From Sphagnum compactum (Eukaryota; Bryophyta; Sphagnopsida; Sphagnales), in assembly GCA_965153455.1 (NCBI GenBank), contig OZ234495.1:2046001-2110000 (forward strand): DNA of 64,000 bases. The letters are read 5' to 3'. This document shows positions 1 through 10,613 of the stretch, piece by piece. How positions within the stretch are numbered: the stretch's first letter is position 1; each line of letters begins with the position of its first letter. The notes below the pieces were generated by a model that saw only the letters and a list, made by a program, of their open reading frames with translations, had not been told where the DNA came from and did no database searches. Position numbers and translations under genes: made by a program.

Positions 1-384
1 TGAAGAGATTTTCAGTAACGATGAACAAGATTCTATGAGAAACACTTGTGGCATATTCTAGAAGAAGAAAGCTCTTTAGAGTTTCTCGAATTTTTTTTTC
101 TCATACGGACTTAGAGACTGTTTTGTGCAGATTTCTTTCGTCGATCGTCGTGCAGGAGTTTCTTGTTTCCTGTAGCAATTCTCGGGTAAATTTGAAGCCA
201 AAGTATCGAGAAAGAAAGAGGAAGAAGAGAGAACAATAGATGCCTTTGCGATTCAGGGCTGCAGCAATTTGAGGAATTCAGAACTCGCACAGATCCTTTT
301 CCTCTGAAAGATTTGCAACACAGGAACCAGCGATGAGCATGGAAGGACGAGAGCTTGCTGATTGATGCAGAGGATTTTTGAGGC
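1..384 (+). promoter_or_regulatory. Leader region of the first gene
   Basis: This stretch lies directly before the ATG at 385. It is AT-rich with a purine tract (GAAAG/GAAGA words) at about 211-232 on the sense strand. Short ATG-led frames exist but none looks coding. It is best read as a 5' untranslated leader; no TATA box or transcription start can be fixed. Confidence 0.45.
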
Positions 385-2564
385 ATGGATCCATCAGGGT
401 TTCGTCAGAAGGGGATGATGACTCATCATGGCCAAGCTCATGCACCTCCTCTCCACATCACGGATACTACACAGTCTTGGAGACAACCTCAACAACCACA
501 GAGGGATGTGTGCACACGAAGAGGGGCTGTTCATGATGGGTTTCGAAAGGGTCTTCCGGAAATTGAGCAATTGGAAAGGGAGCAAGGTTTAATCAAGGGA
601 ATGCAAGCTCTTGAACGATTCATGCACACACATCCTGACTACTGGAATGAATCCTCTTCTCAGTTACTCCTTGAGGTGAAGTCTTACTGGTGTCTTCATC
701 TTCTTATAGTGAGACACTTCATACACAACAGCTATGTCACAGCTGAGCCCTAAAATCTTTTGCATCCGATGTGAACCTTGCACCTTGTTCCTTTTAGTTT
801 CACCCTTGCTACACACATGGAGGAAGAGTGAAACTACTTAATCCCCACTCTGATTATAGTTTGAAGCTTGCTCTCGAGATCCAGTATGCAATTCAGCATG
901 TTTTCATGCCCAAAGCTTAACAGTGGCAACAGTCCCATGAATGCTTTCATGTCCAAAGATTAACAGCAGCAACCGACCCATGTTTGTTTTCATGTCTAGA
1001 GGCTAACAGCAGCAACAGACCAATGTATGTTTTCATGTCCAAAGCTTAGCAGCAGCAACAGAGCCATTCAACTTTTCTTGAGAGAGATGATGATCTCCTA
1101 CTTCAAAGCTGTACAATGTTTCTGTACTTGGTAGTTGGAAAAATGTGTCATGTTGGAGGTTCCTGCAGTGGTGTCACACCCATATCTTCGTTTAGATCTA
1201 TTTTGAACCTATTATCATAGTTTGCTTCGCATCATGTATGAATTGTTGGCACAGCAGGCTGCAACAAAAAAGAGGGTTGTGTGATCCAAGACCAAATTGC
1301 AATTTTAATGAGGACAAACTATACAGCAAATCGAAGAGATTGTGGTCTTGACTATTGTGCACAGTGGAGTTGACAGGAGGTTGCCAATTTGAACGTTGCA
1401 GCTTCAAGTGGAGAAGTCCATGACCATGCCTTATTCATAACAGGCTTGGTGGCCCCAATGATAGAGATTCTTGATGCACAACAAGAGACAGTGAAAAAGA
1501 CAAGGCAGCTTGCAGCAGAAAAGGACCAGCAGGCTACAATGGCACTACAGAAACTGCAAGTTGAAAACAACAAGGCGCTTCAGCAGTTGCAAGAGGGCTC
1601 TGACAGGGCAGCCCAACACAAAGCTTTCTGTGATTCGCTCTTACTGTAAGAATGCCTATCTGCACCAGATGCCCTGGTCCTTCTAATTTCTTGTCCCATC
1701 AACCAGGCTTTGGAACATGTTAACCCTGAACCATCTTTAGTTGTACCTCATAAGGAGCTTTATTCAATTGGCTTCTTTACCTTCTTGTGCCCCTTGTGTT
1801 GCACTACTTGCAAAAGTGCATAGGAAGGAGTTTGGTTAAAATCCTACACATTCTTGTCAGGATGGTAAGACCTTGGTTGCAATCATATGTAATGTTAATC
1901 TCCTAAAGATGCATAATTTGGCTGGGTCACATGACTCCTGATAGGTTTTGTATTACTGCTGCATTAAGCATTCACTCAACACATTCTGTTGAACAGGGAT
2001 TTGGAAGCAATGAAGCATGCAGCACAGGAGGCACAGTGCCAACTAGAAAGAAAAGAGAAAGAAGTTCAGCAATTTCTGGAGGAGAAACAAGCACTGCTCT
2101 CTTACCTTGTATTTGGAGGACCTTCTGCCTTTGTTGAGTGGGCAACAGAGGAGATGCAAGAACAGGGTTTCGACCTTGCAGAAACACTTGAGCAGGCTTG
2201 GTGGCCACACACAAACAGGCAGGACCTTGTGCAAGAGAAACTACCTCAGGCAACCCCAATTGAGAGTCATGTACAAGAGGTATCTGTTGACAGACAGAGC
2301 TCATCAAGGAACCAGGAGCTTTCATCTAAAGAAACCAATGGACAAAATACGTCAGATCCTTTATCCAGCATTGGTGAGATGGAGAAGCTACTGTGGTTGA
2401 TTGGCTCAGAGGTATTTCAACAAGGGGTGGAGTGTTATAACCAAGTAGCTGCAAAGGGGGTCTTTTCTGTACCCGTGGCTGTGATTGCATTCTGGTTTGG
2501 TTTGGCTGGTCGAATGATGTCCCTTGGGACACGCATCCTTCTGTCAAAGTTGGTCAAACAGTAA
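385..2564 (+). CDS. Unrecognised coiled-coil protein, 3 exons, about 375 aa
   Basis: Exons are 385-675, 1377-1645 and 1997-2564, and they join without a stop into 376 codons. The borders are GAG|GTGAAG, GACAG|GAGG, ACT|GTAAG and GAACAG|GG. The N-terminal 60 residues are His/Gln/Arg-rich. A motif ALERFMHTHPDYW follows near the end of exon 1. About residues 120-225 are a Glu/Gln/Lys/Ala-rich coiled coil with heptad-like Leu spacing. Next comes a conserved-looking block with GGPSAFVEWATEE, then a polar linker, then a hydrophobic C-terminus (VFSVPVAVIAFWFGLAG) that could be a membrane or amphipathic anchor. I do not recognise the family. The clean three-exon frame and exon phases argue that it is a real gene. 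The second acceptor is ambiguous by three bases (1377 or 1380), giving 375 or 374 residues. Confidence 0.75.
901..1066. repeat. 43-bp tandem repeat, about 4 copies, in intron 1
   Basis: Copies begin near 901, 944, 987 and 1030, exactly 43 bp apart. Each starts with TTTCATGTCCAAAG or a close variant and continues with a CAGCAGCAACAG-like core. Copies differ at several positions, so the array is old. It lies inside the first intron of the coiled-coil gene. Confidence 0.8.
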
Positions 2565-2724
2565 GCCTGGTATCCAAAGGTTTGCTAATTGTCTCAAGAA
2601 AACAATATTCAGGTTGGGACTCACTTGTCAAATGATGTCCCAGAGAACAGCCATTATTTGATCAAAGTTGGTTGAATAGTAAAAAGTTATTATCTAAAGG
2701 CTTGCTGATTGTCTCAAGAAAACA
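2510..2724 (+). repeat. Tandem duplication of the coding 3' end and 3' UTR
   Basis: The last part of exon 3 plus the start of the 3' UTR (2510-2604) reappears diverged at 2628-2724, about 119 bp downstream. Both copies hold AATGATGTCCC, CAAAGTTGGT, and end with GTCTCAAGAAAACA. In the first copy this is coding through the stop at 2562-2564; in the second it is noncoding and carries substitutions. Confidence 0.7.
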
Positions 2725-3353
2725 CAGCTTCACAGGAAAAGGAAATCAATGATTTGCTTCAGCAAATAGCAGGAGGCGTTTGATGCACCTTGCCAATTTC
2801 AGAACAGGTCCAGAACAGATGTAAGTGTTCTCATTTGTACAGAAGTAGGTAGACAGTAGGAAGAACATATAGGTGTAGACTAGAGATTGACTGAATCATA
2901 TCTACAACAGAGCTTTGCTGCAATATCCAGCCAGGAAAAGGATGTTTCAGCAAGTAGTAACTGGAATCCTCCATTCTAGAGGAAGTCTGGACTCTGTGTA
3001 CACTGAAGTTGCATATTTATGCATCTTTGAAAACTAATGTCTTACATTGCATGATCAGTCATTGGAGGCTTGTGCATTCATCATCAACACACTGTTTGTG
3101 CATGGTCAAAGTATTTGTTGCAAATTGATGTCCCCACCTTTAGGGCATACAGTCATGGATGAATTAGGGCAAGGATGTGTACATTTTTTGACCAAATGGA
3201 ATCAATTTCTCCATACTTTCAATACCAGAGCCATCTTCAATAGATAGATGTGAAAGGATGGGCCAACGGCTAAATGTGAATAACATGGTGCTGACAGTTG
3301 GATGTGGAAGTTCATGAGAGAATTTGGAAATACCTGAAGTGGGCCTGATACCA
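2725..3353. other. 3' flank without a clear gene
   Basis: AT-rich unique-looking sequence follows the first gene. No frame longer than about 66 codons with coding character is seen. It may include the end of the 3' UTR. Confidence 0.4.
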
Positions 3354-5640
3354 TGGTGACAGATGGAGGTGTCTCCTATGAGTGTGAGTATGATAGGGTT
3401 CGAGCAGAGAACATAACGCACAATGAGGAATACTTGAGATCTCTCAACCTTGCACCTCTTCTCCCTAGGTGAGATTTTATGGACATCTGTGACATTTGCT
3501 TGCTGGAAGTAGTTGACCAATGTTTACACTTTTTTTAAAAATGCTCCAAGTAAAGTGCATGTCTTTTCATAGAGCTATGGTTTGTATGTGTCTTATAGTG
3601 TCCACACAATCTCAAAGAAAGCAGTTGTGGTGAAAGGGCATTGTGGCATTGAAGACCCACAAAAGCTTCCAATACGTTGTAGTTTGCGATGTAAACACAA
3701 CATAGTGGTACTCAATGACTCTTCAAGTTCAGGTGAAAGTTGTGATGGTAAGCACTCTGGCTCACCTTTAGGTTTAGAGTTTGCTGTGGGTGAAAAATGT
3801 GAGCCTTCATCAGAAGAAACATCAAAAGAGTTGGAGGTTCAAGCAAGACGTGTTCGAGCCATTAATTGATTGAACTTGATTGTGTGCAAGAACCATAAGG
3901 TAGGCTCTTCACTCACATTTCTTGAACACTCTTACTCAAATTTTGCCTGTCATGGTATTTATTCTGAATTCTTGATTTCCATTTGAATTCCTGCACAAAT
4001 GCTCCAGTTGCATGTTCCTAGATCAAACTCCTTCATGTCTTCTATTTAAATTTCTAATGTCAGTCAAATTACTGCCCAAGCACTTGAATTAATGCACATA
4101 TGCTCAAACTCAAATCCTTCATGTTTTTTTTAATGGATATTTTGCTGTGGATCCTAAAGTCCTCCTTGAGTCCTTGAGTTGATAAGTTCTTGTTCAGACT
4201 CATCATGATGATCTTTTTTATGGATTTTTGCAATCCATTTGAAAGTCTTGCACAAGTGCTTCAGTTGATTGGTTGTTGCTCAAACTCCATCTATTAACCA
4301 GTTCTTTATGAAGATCTATTCTCCATTTGAGAGTCTAGTCTAAATGCTTGAACTAATTGGATGTTCATGCTCAACTTCCCATGCTACATTTTCTTATGCA
4401 TTGCAAGTTTTATTGTAGATTCAACTAAATGAATGTACAAGGTTGTGTTACATTGTCCTATGCATTGCAAACCTTATTACAAATTTGACTAAATGAATGT
4501 ATAAGCTGAAGTGTCAAATATTTCCACTTGGGGCTTGTGATGAGGTTTGTGACGAGTGCACTTATGTTTGCAGAAAGTTGAGCTATTGCAACCTTGGAAG
4601 GTGAGAAGACCCTCACAAAAGAAGGCCATGGCTAAACCAGGAAACACCAACACAAAGTTGCCTAAACTGACAGTCTCTAGAACATTGCTTTACATGATTA
4701 TGAGGAAGATATAGATGAAAGAGCATCCTTGTCAATAGGTGATGACAATGACACAGTAGATCAAAACACAAATGGTGAGCTATTGCAACTTGATAAACCA
4801 AGTTTATCAAAACCCACAAATGCCAATGCAATCCCAATACTCTCTGGTACGCAAGGCACATGTGATTTGAATGGTATGTTGAATGTCTTGAATGCACAAC
4901 TCTATAATCAAATGCCTGGGTTGAACAATGCCTTGCCTAACAATTTTAGGAACATTTGTTTTGGAATGCAAGGGGGTTTGGGTGGACTGTCTAGTATGAA
5001 TTTGGGGCAATGGAACCCATTGCAACAAATGCAAGCTTTGCAAACTTTGGCATCACTTGGGGTTGGACAAATTGGACAGCAAGGAAGTATGCCAATGCTG
5101 GTTAGACCTTCACTAAAGCAAAATGGACAAGGGACAGTGGGTTCAATGCCCAAGGTGGTTGGAGTGCAAGGCATCAAAGCTCTTGTCCCATCTAATAACA
5201 GTGATATTTTGGGTCTCCTGATTTTTTGAGGGGTGATTAGGAAATTATGCCTTTTGGGATGTCAAAGAAGTAACATGCAATTGTGCAGCACAAGGCGCGT
5301 AGAGAAATAATGGCCAATGCATGCAAGTTGATTATGCTAAAACAAGCTAATTGGGAAGAACCATTTTTTGTGACTTGTGATTTTTCTGGGAAACCCAAAC
5401 CCCCTCATTGGAACATTTGTGTTGTTCCAATTGATTGAATGGCATTCTTGTGCAAGTAGGTTCAATGAACAAGCACCAAGGGGTAACACAATGCACACCA
5501 AGTGCTAGTGATGGCACAAGTTATTGCTGCCATGACCAAAAACAATGCCTTGCAAATTGTGGCAGAAATGACCACAAATCAAGAGGAGGTAATTATAGTT
5601 CAACCAGTTCCCACAGAAACCCCCTTGTGAACTTGAGAAA
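3354..5640 (+). pseudogene. Decayed coding remnant, unknown protein
   Basis: Several plus-strand pieces keep protein-like composition. 3354-3467 reads through YECEYDRVRAENI and NEEYLRSLNL and ends at a donor-like CCTAG|GTGAGA. 3610-3869 contains KLPIRCSLRCKHNIVVLND followed by a Ser/Glu-rich tail. 4690-5228 is a Gly/Met/Asn/Leu-rich stretch (LSSMNLGQWNPLQQMQALQ). 5265-5440 continues in a shifted frame with ANACKLIMLKQANWEEPF and a break. Order and orientation agree with one ancestral multi-exon gene or transposon-borne gene. Frame changes and stops show it is not intact. I cannot name the family. Confidence 0.45.
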
Positions 5641-7224
5641 ACATTTCAAAACAACTACCACAATGTTGAAGTGGAGAACCCCCAATCAAGTTCATGTGAG
5701 TTTTTTGACCTTTTTTTATGTTGACAGAAATGCCATTTAAGAAATTTACAATAAATATGAATTGATTTAAAGAACTTGTGTTTTGTGCAAGATGAAATGC
5801 TACTCACCCCTTGTCACCAAAATCTAAGGTTGCAAATGGTACATCAAAAGCCCTTAGTGTTGTCATTAATGAACATGCAAGTGGTTTTTGGCCTCCTTTC
5901 TTTTGAGCAAGTCAATTTTAAGTTGGTAGAAAATTTTCAAATGAAACTAAAAATCCCCTAACCAAACTCATGCTTGAGCACCATCATGCCCTAATGTGGA
6001 TCATATTTGCAGGTTCCATGTGAATCCATGGGGCAATTAAAATGTTGTACCCACATTTAAACTACTGAAAGGGCACACAAAAGGAGAGCACAAACGTAAC
6101 AAGTGTCTTCGACAAATTAGGACTGAATCACGAACAAGAGGTTGGGAAAACAAAGCCACATCAAAAGCGCAAGAATCCATCTCCTACCAAAAACACCACA
6201 TCAAGGCTGCATGTGAGTTGTATTGGAGCATTTGCAAAAGTTGCCTATGAACTTGTTTGGTTGTTAATGCTAGGTTGATTTGTGCAATCTTTTGTCTTCC
6301 ATATTATATCATTTTTTCATGTTTCTATGGGACAATAACATCTATATTTGGATTGGAGTGGCGCAAGGTAACAAATTTGGAGATGATGCAATCCATATAT
6401 TTCCTTTTCATAAATTGAGATCATCAGATCCAATGTAGGTACTAAGATATTTTCAATTATACCCAATTATTCATTCATGTTATGTTACATGGTTGATTAT
6501 ATGAACATGGTGGTTTGCAAAAAACCATGACATTCAAGGGTTTATTGTGACATTTGTAAATATTAAGATCAAGGATGAAGGTTGACCTCATTGAACCTAC
6601 TAGCGAAGTGCCATGTGCCTTAGGGGAAATCTATGGAGTGGTAGAGATGACATTCCATGGGGCTTTAATTCAACTAGGGCTTTGTACAATAGTTGTGACA
6701 TGTGTGAAGAAAAGGGTAGTTAAACTACCATTTCCAAATGAAGTTGGTTCAAAGATGAAAAAAATGGCAAATAATGTTGTGACATGAAAAAGATGTATTA
6801 TTTAAATAGTCCATTTGTTGCAATTTTTAGTAAACGACCATATTCAAGATCGAGTCTACATGCCAAGAACAACTTTCAGGACTTACTAATCAAAGTCCTA
6901 ATCAATTCTTTTACATGTCAAAATCAACATTATGTCCTACAAGTCCTTTTTGTTGGAGGGATTTTTTGAATTTTAACACAATGTTGCCTCACTCAATTGT
7001 GCCCTGCTAGTTTTTCCCTGTTTTCCTATCCATAACTTATGGGCTTCACAGCGACGTCCATCTTTTTTTCCTCCTTTGTGTTTGAGCTTGGTGGCACCTT
7101 TCTTTGTAGCTTTGTCGTGTAAAACTTTAGGTTATTTTGGAGCTACCTGAGGTTTTTAGAAGCTTTAGGTTTTCATACCTTTCTTGTGTGGCTTACAATT
7201 TAAGGAGTTTAAAAGTTCAAAGGC
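5641..7224. other. AT-rich intergenic DNA with short coding-like scraps
   Basis: There is no gene here. Short frames, for example 6575-6787, have mixed composition and no recognisable domain. They may be further debris of the elements on either side. Confidence 0.35.
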
Positions 7225-8560
7225 CATGGCTAATGATGTAACTTGGTTCGTTGCAAATAGAGGTTTGACAAGAGTTTTGAGTTTGATAGAAACAAAGGTG
7301 CCCACTTCACAAATTGAATAAGTGTTTGGCCCTAAAGTTTCAAAGAATGGCTATAGGTATGATAGGAAAGTTCCTCTTAACATAACAAAGGGTATTCTAG
7401 AATTGTACACAAGGGTCACAAGAAAACAAAAAGAGACAAATGGACAGATCAACAAGACCTTTGCAATAGCTATGATTTCCTTGCTTAAAGGAGATCACCT
7501 TGATTGGGTAAAATACACCATATATTGCGAATATATGGAGGTAAGAGAAACAAATGTAGCCAATATGGCTCGACAATTGGAATTTGGTGGTGTTTGCAAA
7601 ATTAGGAAAGCTCCACAACCACCGAATTGCAACCTTGGGAGGAATGCATCTCAAGTTGTTTATGTAAATACTCCCACTTGAACAAGTTGGGTGGTCAAAT
7701 TCAGAAGGAGCTTGAGATAGATAGTAAGCTTTCAAATTTGAAAGTTGGCCTTAACTCACATGTGGAGGTGATTCAGGGTTGTGAAGATTTACTAAAGGCT
7801 AAATGATTGGTGTTGGGAGGTGTAAAGAAAACAATTAGTGTTATAGTATCACATAATGATGAGGTGATTACTACTGAAATGAAGTGTAAAATCACTCTCG
7901 AAGATTTTCAAAATGTTGGAAAAATCTTTTGGCACCAGAACCACATTTGTTTATGGGCTTGTTACATTAATTTTAGAAATTTTTGGGGCACTGTTGATCG
8001 GGCTACACAATTAGTTGTTGTTGAAAAAGCTCTACAAATTGCCTTATAGTCAGCACCATAGTCAACACTTGAATTTTCTGTACAAATGAGTAGGTGTCGG
8101 TTCTCAACACGAAGAGGGATCAAATGTCAAAATTGAAGGAAGAAGAATTGGTTTGGGTAGATTAGGTAGCAAAGCTTTTAGACTTTGTTGTTATGTTTGA
8201 AAAAAGTAAATCCAAGATATCTCAATTTGAGTTTGAAGTGATAATGTTTCAGGAGATGTTTAAGAAAATGCAAGAAGGTGGGGGGTTTATGTTTTACCTA
8301 TAACCAATGTTTCATTGTCCTGATTATACACTTGATGCTAATGATCCAGAATGCCCAAGAAAATCCATCATCATTGTCAATGAATGCCATGTTTGTGCAT
8401 AGTCATTTCCTTGTAAATACATTATTGTTGCTAGCTATGGGCACACATATCACGTTTCTTGTATTGCATATGTTGCTACTATTCATCAATTTTGCAAGGT
8501 TGCTAATTGTGGGCAAACATTTCACCACAATTGGTTATCAACCATTGGAATTTAACCTTT
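7225..8560 (+). pseudogene. Decayed gene ending in a Cys/His zinc-finger-like tail
   Basis: A start at about 7225 (MANDVTWFVANRG) opens a frame that runs with an internal stop near 7319 to 7680. It resumes one frame over (KLGGQIQKELEIDSKLSNL) to 8049 with a stop near 7804, and later continues with MFKKMQEGGG. The tail at about 8325-8560 has CPDYTLDANDPECPRKS, ECHVCA, then YGHTYHVSCIAYVA and CKVANCGQTFHHNW. This is a Cys/His spacing like a RING or treble-clef finger. Stops interrupt the tail, so it is broken. The layout suggests a transposon-encoded or multicopy plant protein; the family is not identified. Confidence 0.5.
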
Positions 8561-8808
8561 GAATGAAGATGCCTTGACCTCCTTGGAAGCCCAATCACCA
8601 ATGCACTTGTCTTGGCTACAAAAATTGAAAGACTGAGCTAACATTTCAAGTGAAAATTTTGCTTGAAACTATTGAAGTTGATTTCTTACACTTGACATAC
8701 AAATGAAATGACATGTTTTGGAATGATTGTGATTGTTATAGGTTTGAATAAGCCTATAAATCTCTTAGGTCATATTTGAACAAAATTTTAAAAGAATAAT
8801 GATATATT

Positions 8809-9586
8809 TGTAGTGTCGCAACCCCACTTTGTCTAAGTGTGGGGGTGAAGCCCAACACTTGGAAAAGTTGGAGGTTTGGAGTCCTCCGGGACTCCCGAAT
8901 GTTTAGAGCTCGACAGCAAGGCCCAAAACACCTCGCATTGGGGTGTTCTTGGTGTCATTGGAAAGGTCTTGAAACGTAGATATCGAAAATGGCCTCGCAT
9001 TGGCCATTCGGACATCTGCAGCCTAAGTTATGGGCAAAAGAAGGGCCGGGAGTCAAACTGACAGTTTGACTCCCGACCACTAAAAGTCGGGAATCGACCC
9101 TTTTCCGACGTCGCCTGAGGGAGTGCGACATGGCGTTAGAAAGATCTCGACGAGGGCTACAACTTTGGTTTAAACCTCGTCGCAATCGGATTCCGGAGTC
9201 GGGAGTTATGGCAGCTCAAAGTTCCAGGAGTCCCGCCGGGACAGCTTCGGGACTCCATTTCGGGAGTCCCAACAAAATGTGCCATTTGGATGTAGCCTCT
9301 GTGGCGAGCTGCAGAGATAACTATATGGGGGAAGGTGGTGGCTTCCCCCGAGTCCGGGCCGTGATGAGTCTTGTGTGTCCAAGTGCCCGTGGCTTGTCCC
9401 AACACCCAAGGGTGTCCCGAATGCTAAACTAACCTCCCGTGGTTGGTTTTTGGATGCAGATTCACACAAGCTAAGCTAGTCCCTCTTCCTAGTCTAATCC
9501 CTGGGCTCCCAACTCGACCCTCTACCCCTTTCTAGAGTTGGAAGCCGGGAGCGTGCCCTTCGGTCCCAACTTTTCGCAACTTCACA
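8809..9586 (+). mobile_element. Probable LTR of a Gypsy-type retrotransposon
   Basis: A GC-rich island of about 780 bp starts TGTAGTGTCGCAACCCC and ends TTTTCGCAACTTCACA, the TG...CA ends expected of an LTR. It is followed at once by TTGGTGAACCCTAAAGTGG, which resembles plant Gypsy primer-binding sites. Composition changes sharply at both edges. No second LTR and no gag or pol follow within the window, so this is one LTR plus a scrap of internal sequence. The flanks do not show a solo-LTR target duplication. Confidence 0.55.
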
Positions 9587-9587
9587 T

Positions 9588-9605
9588 TGGTGAACCCTAA
9601 AGTGG
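9588..9605 (+). other. Candidate primer-binding site
   Basis: TGGTGAACCCTAAAGTGG begins two bases after the proposed LTR end, where reverse transcription is primed by a host tRNA. The matching tRNA was not identified. Confidence 0.4.
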
Positions 9606-9635
9606 GTTCACCCCGGGACCAAGGAGCGCGTCATG

Positions 9636-10613
9636 TAGAATTCTAGTTTTAGTCTAGGTTATGTGTTTGAAGCATTATCAGATCCATTCATTTTTCTACT
9701 TGCAGCTTAAGTCACAAATGAAGTAAGATGTTAAATGGATTAATTAGATCATGTTGTTTCATGTCTAAATAAACATGTAAATCTATTAGGTCAACTTTAA
9801 GGATATGTTTAAAAGATTAATCAGGAGTTAACTTAATTGATATTGAGAGATCAACATTGTAGAAAGTTTAATTTCAATCCAAGGTTTAGGGTTCTATCTA
9901 TACATCAGTGTTGATTTGATGAAAACAATATATAGTTGCCAATGCCCCCATCATCCCAAAAGTAACCCAACAACCAAGGTGACTTAAATTGAATCCAGAA
10001 ACAAAGTGTGATGTAATTTTAAAAACAATATTTTATGGTTGTGAGAAAAGAATCAACCATTCAAACACCTTATAAATTATATGTAGTGCGAAAACAAAAG
10101 TGTGATTGTGCATTCGATATGGTGATGGAAATGGATCCTGAAATGTATTGAACCACTTCAATTGGTTATCCAATGGTTACAAACCATTGTGACAATGTAC
10201 GAAAGGAAAAACGAGGGCAAGACATATTCATGATGGGAAAGTGCATGTGGATATGTATTACAACACATATCATGAAAAGGTATCATAGAACATGTGTTAA
10301 TGATGGGTCTATACCATGCTTATATACATTAGGCCATATATATGGATGTGGCCTTGGAAGATCACAAAGTATTCCTAACCGTGAAAAGAATAAAGGCAGG
10401 TAACATACCATTATACATATATTGACAGTCATGAGGTGAGAAGACAATTGTACATCACATGCATGCTACTAATATCCTACCACAATTCACACATCACATA
10501 AAAGATCCAGTAGGAGAGTTAATGAAATGATGGATGGTGAACATCCTTTATAATCTGACTATCAAAGCCTATTATAATCTAACTGATATCCCTTACCACT
10601 ACTCATGTTGCTC
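9636..10613. other. AT-rich intergenic DNA, no gene seen
   Basis: Composition returns to AT-rich after the LTR scrap. Short frames such as 10173-10403 show no domain. Nothing is supported here. Confidence 0.4.

Noticed and set aside
8809-9586. Cassandra-type TRIM with 5S rRNA in the LTR
   Set aside because: No 5S rRNA promoter boxes or 5S-like stretch were seen in the LTR.
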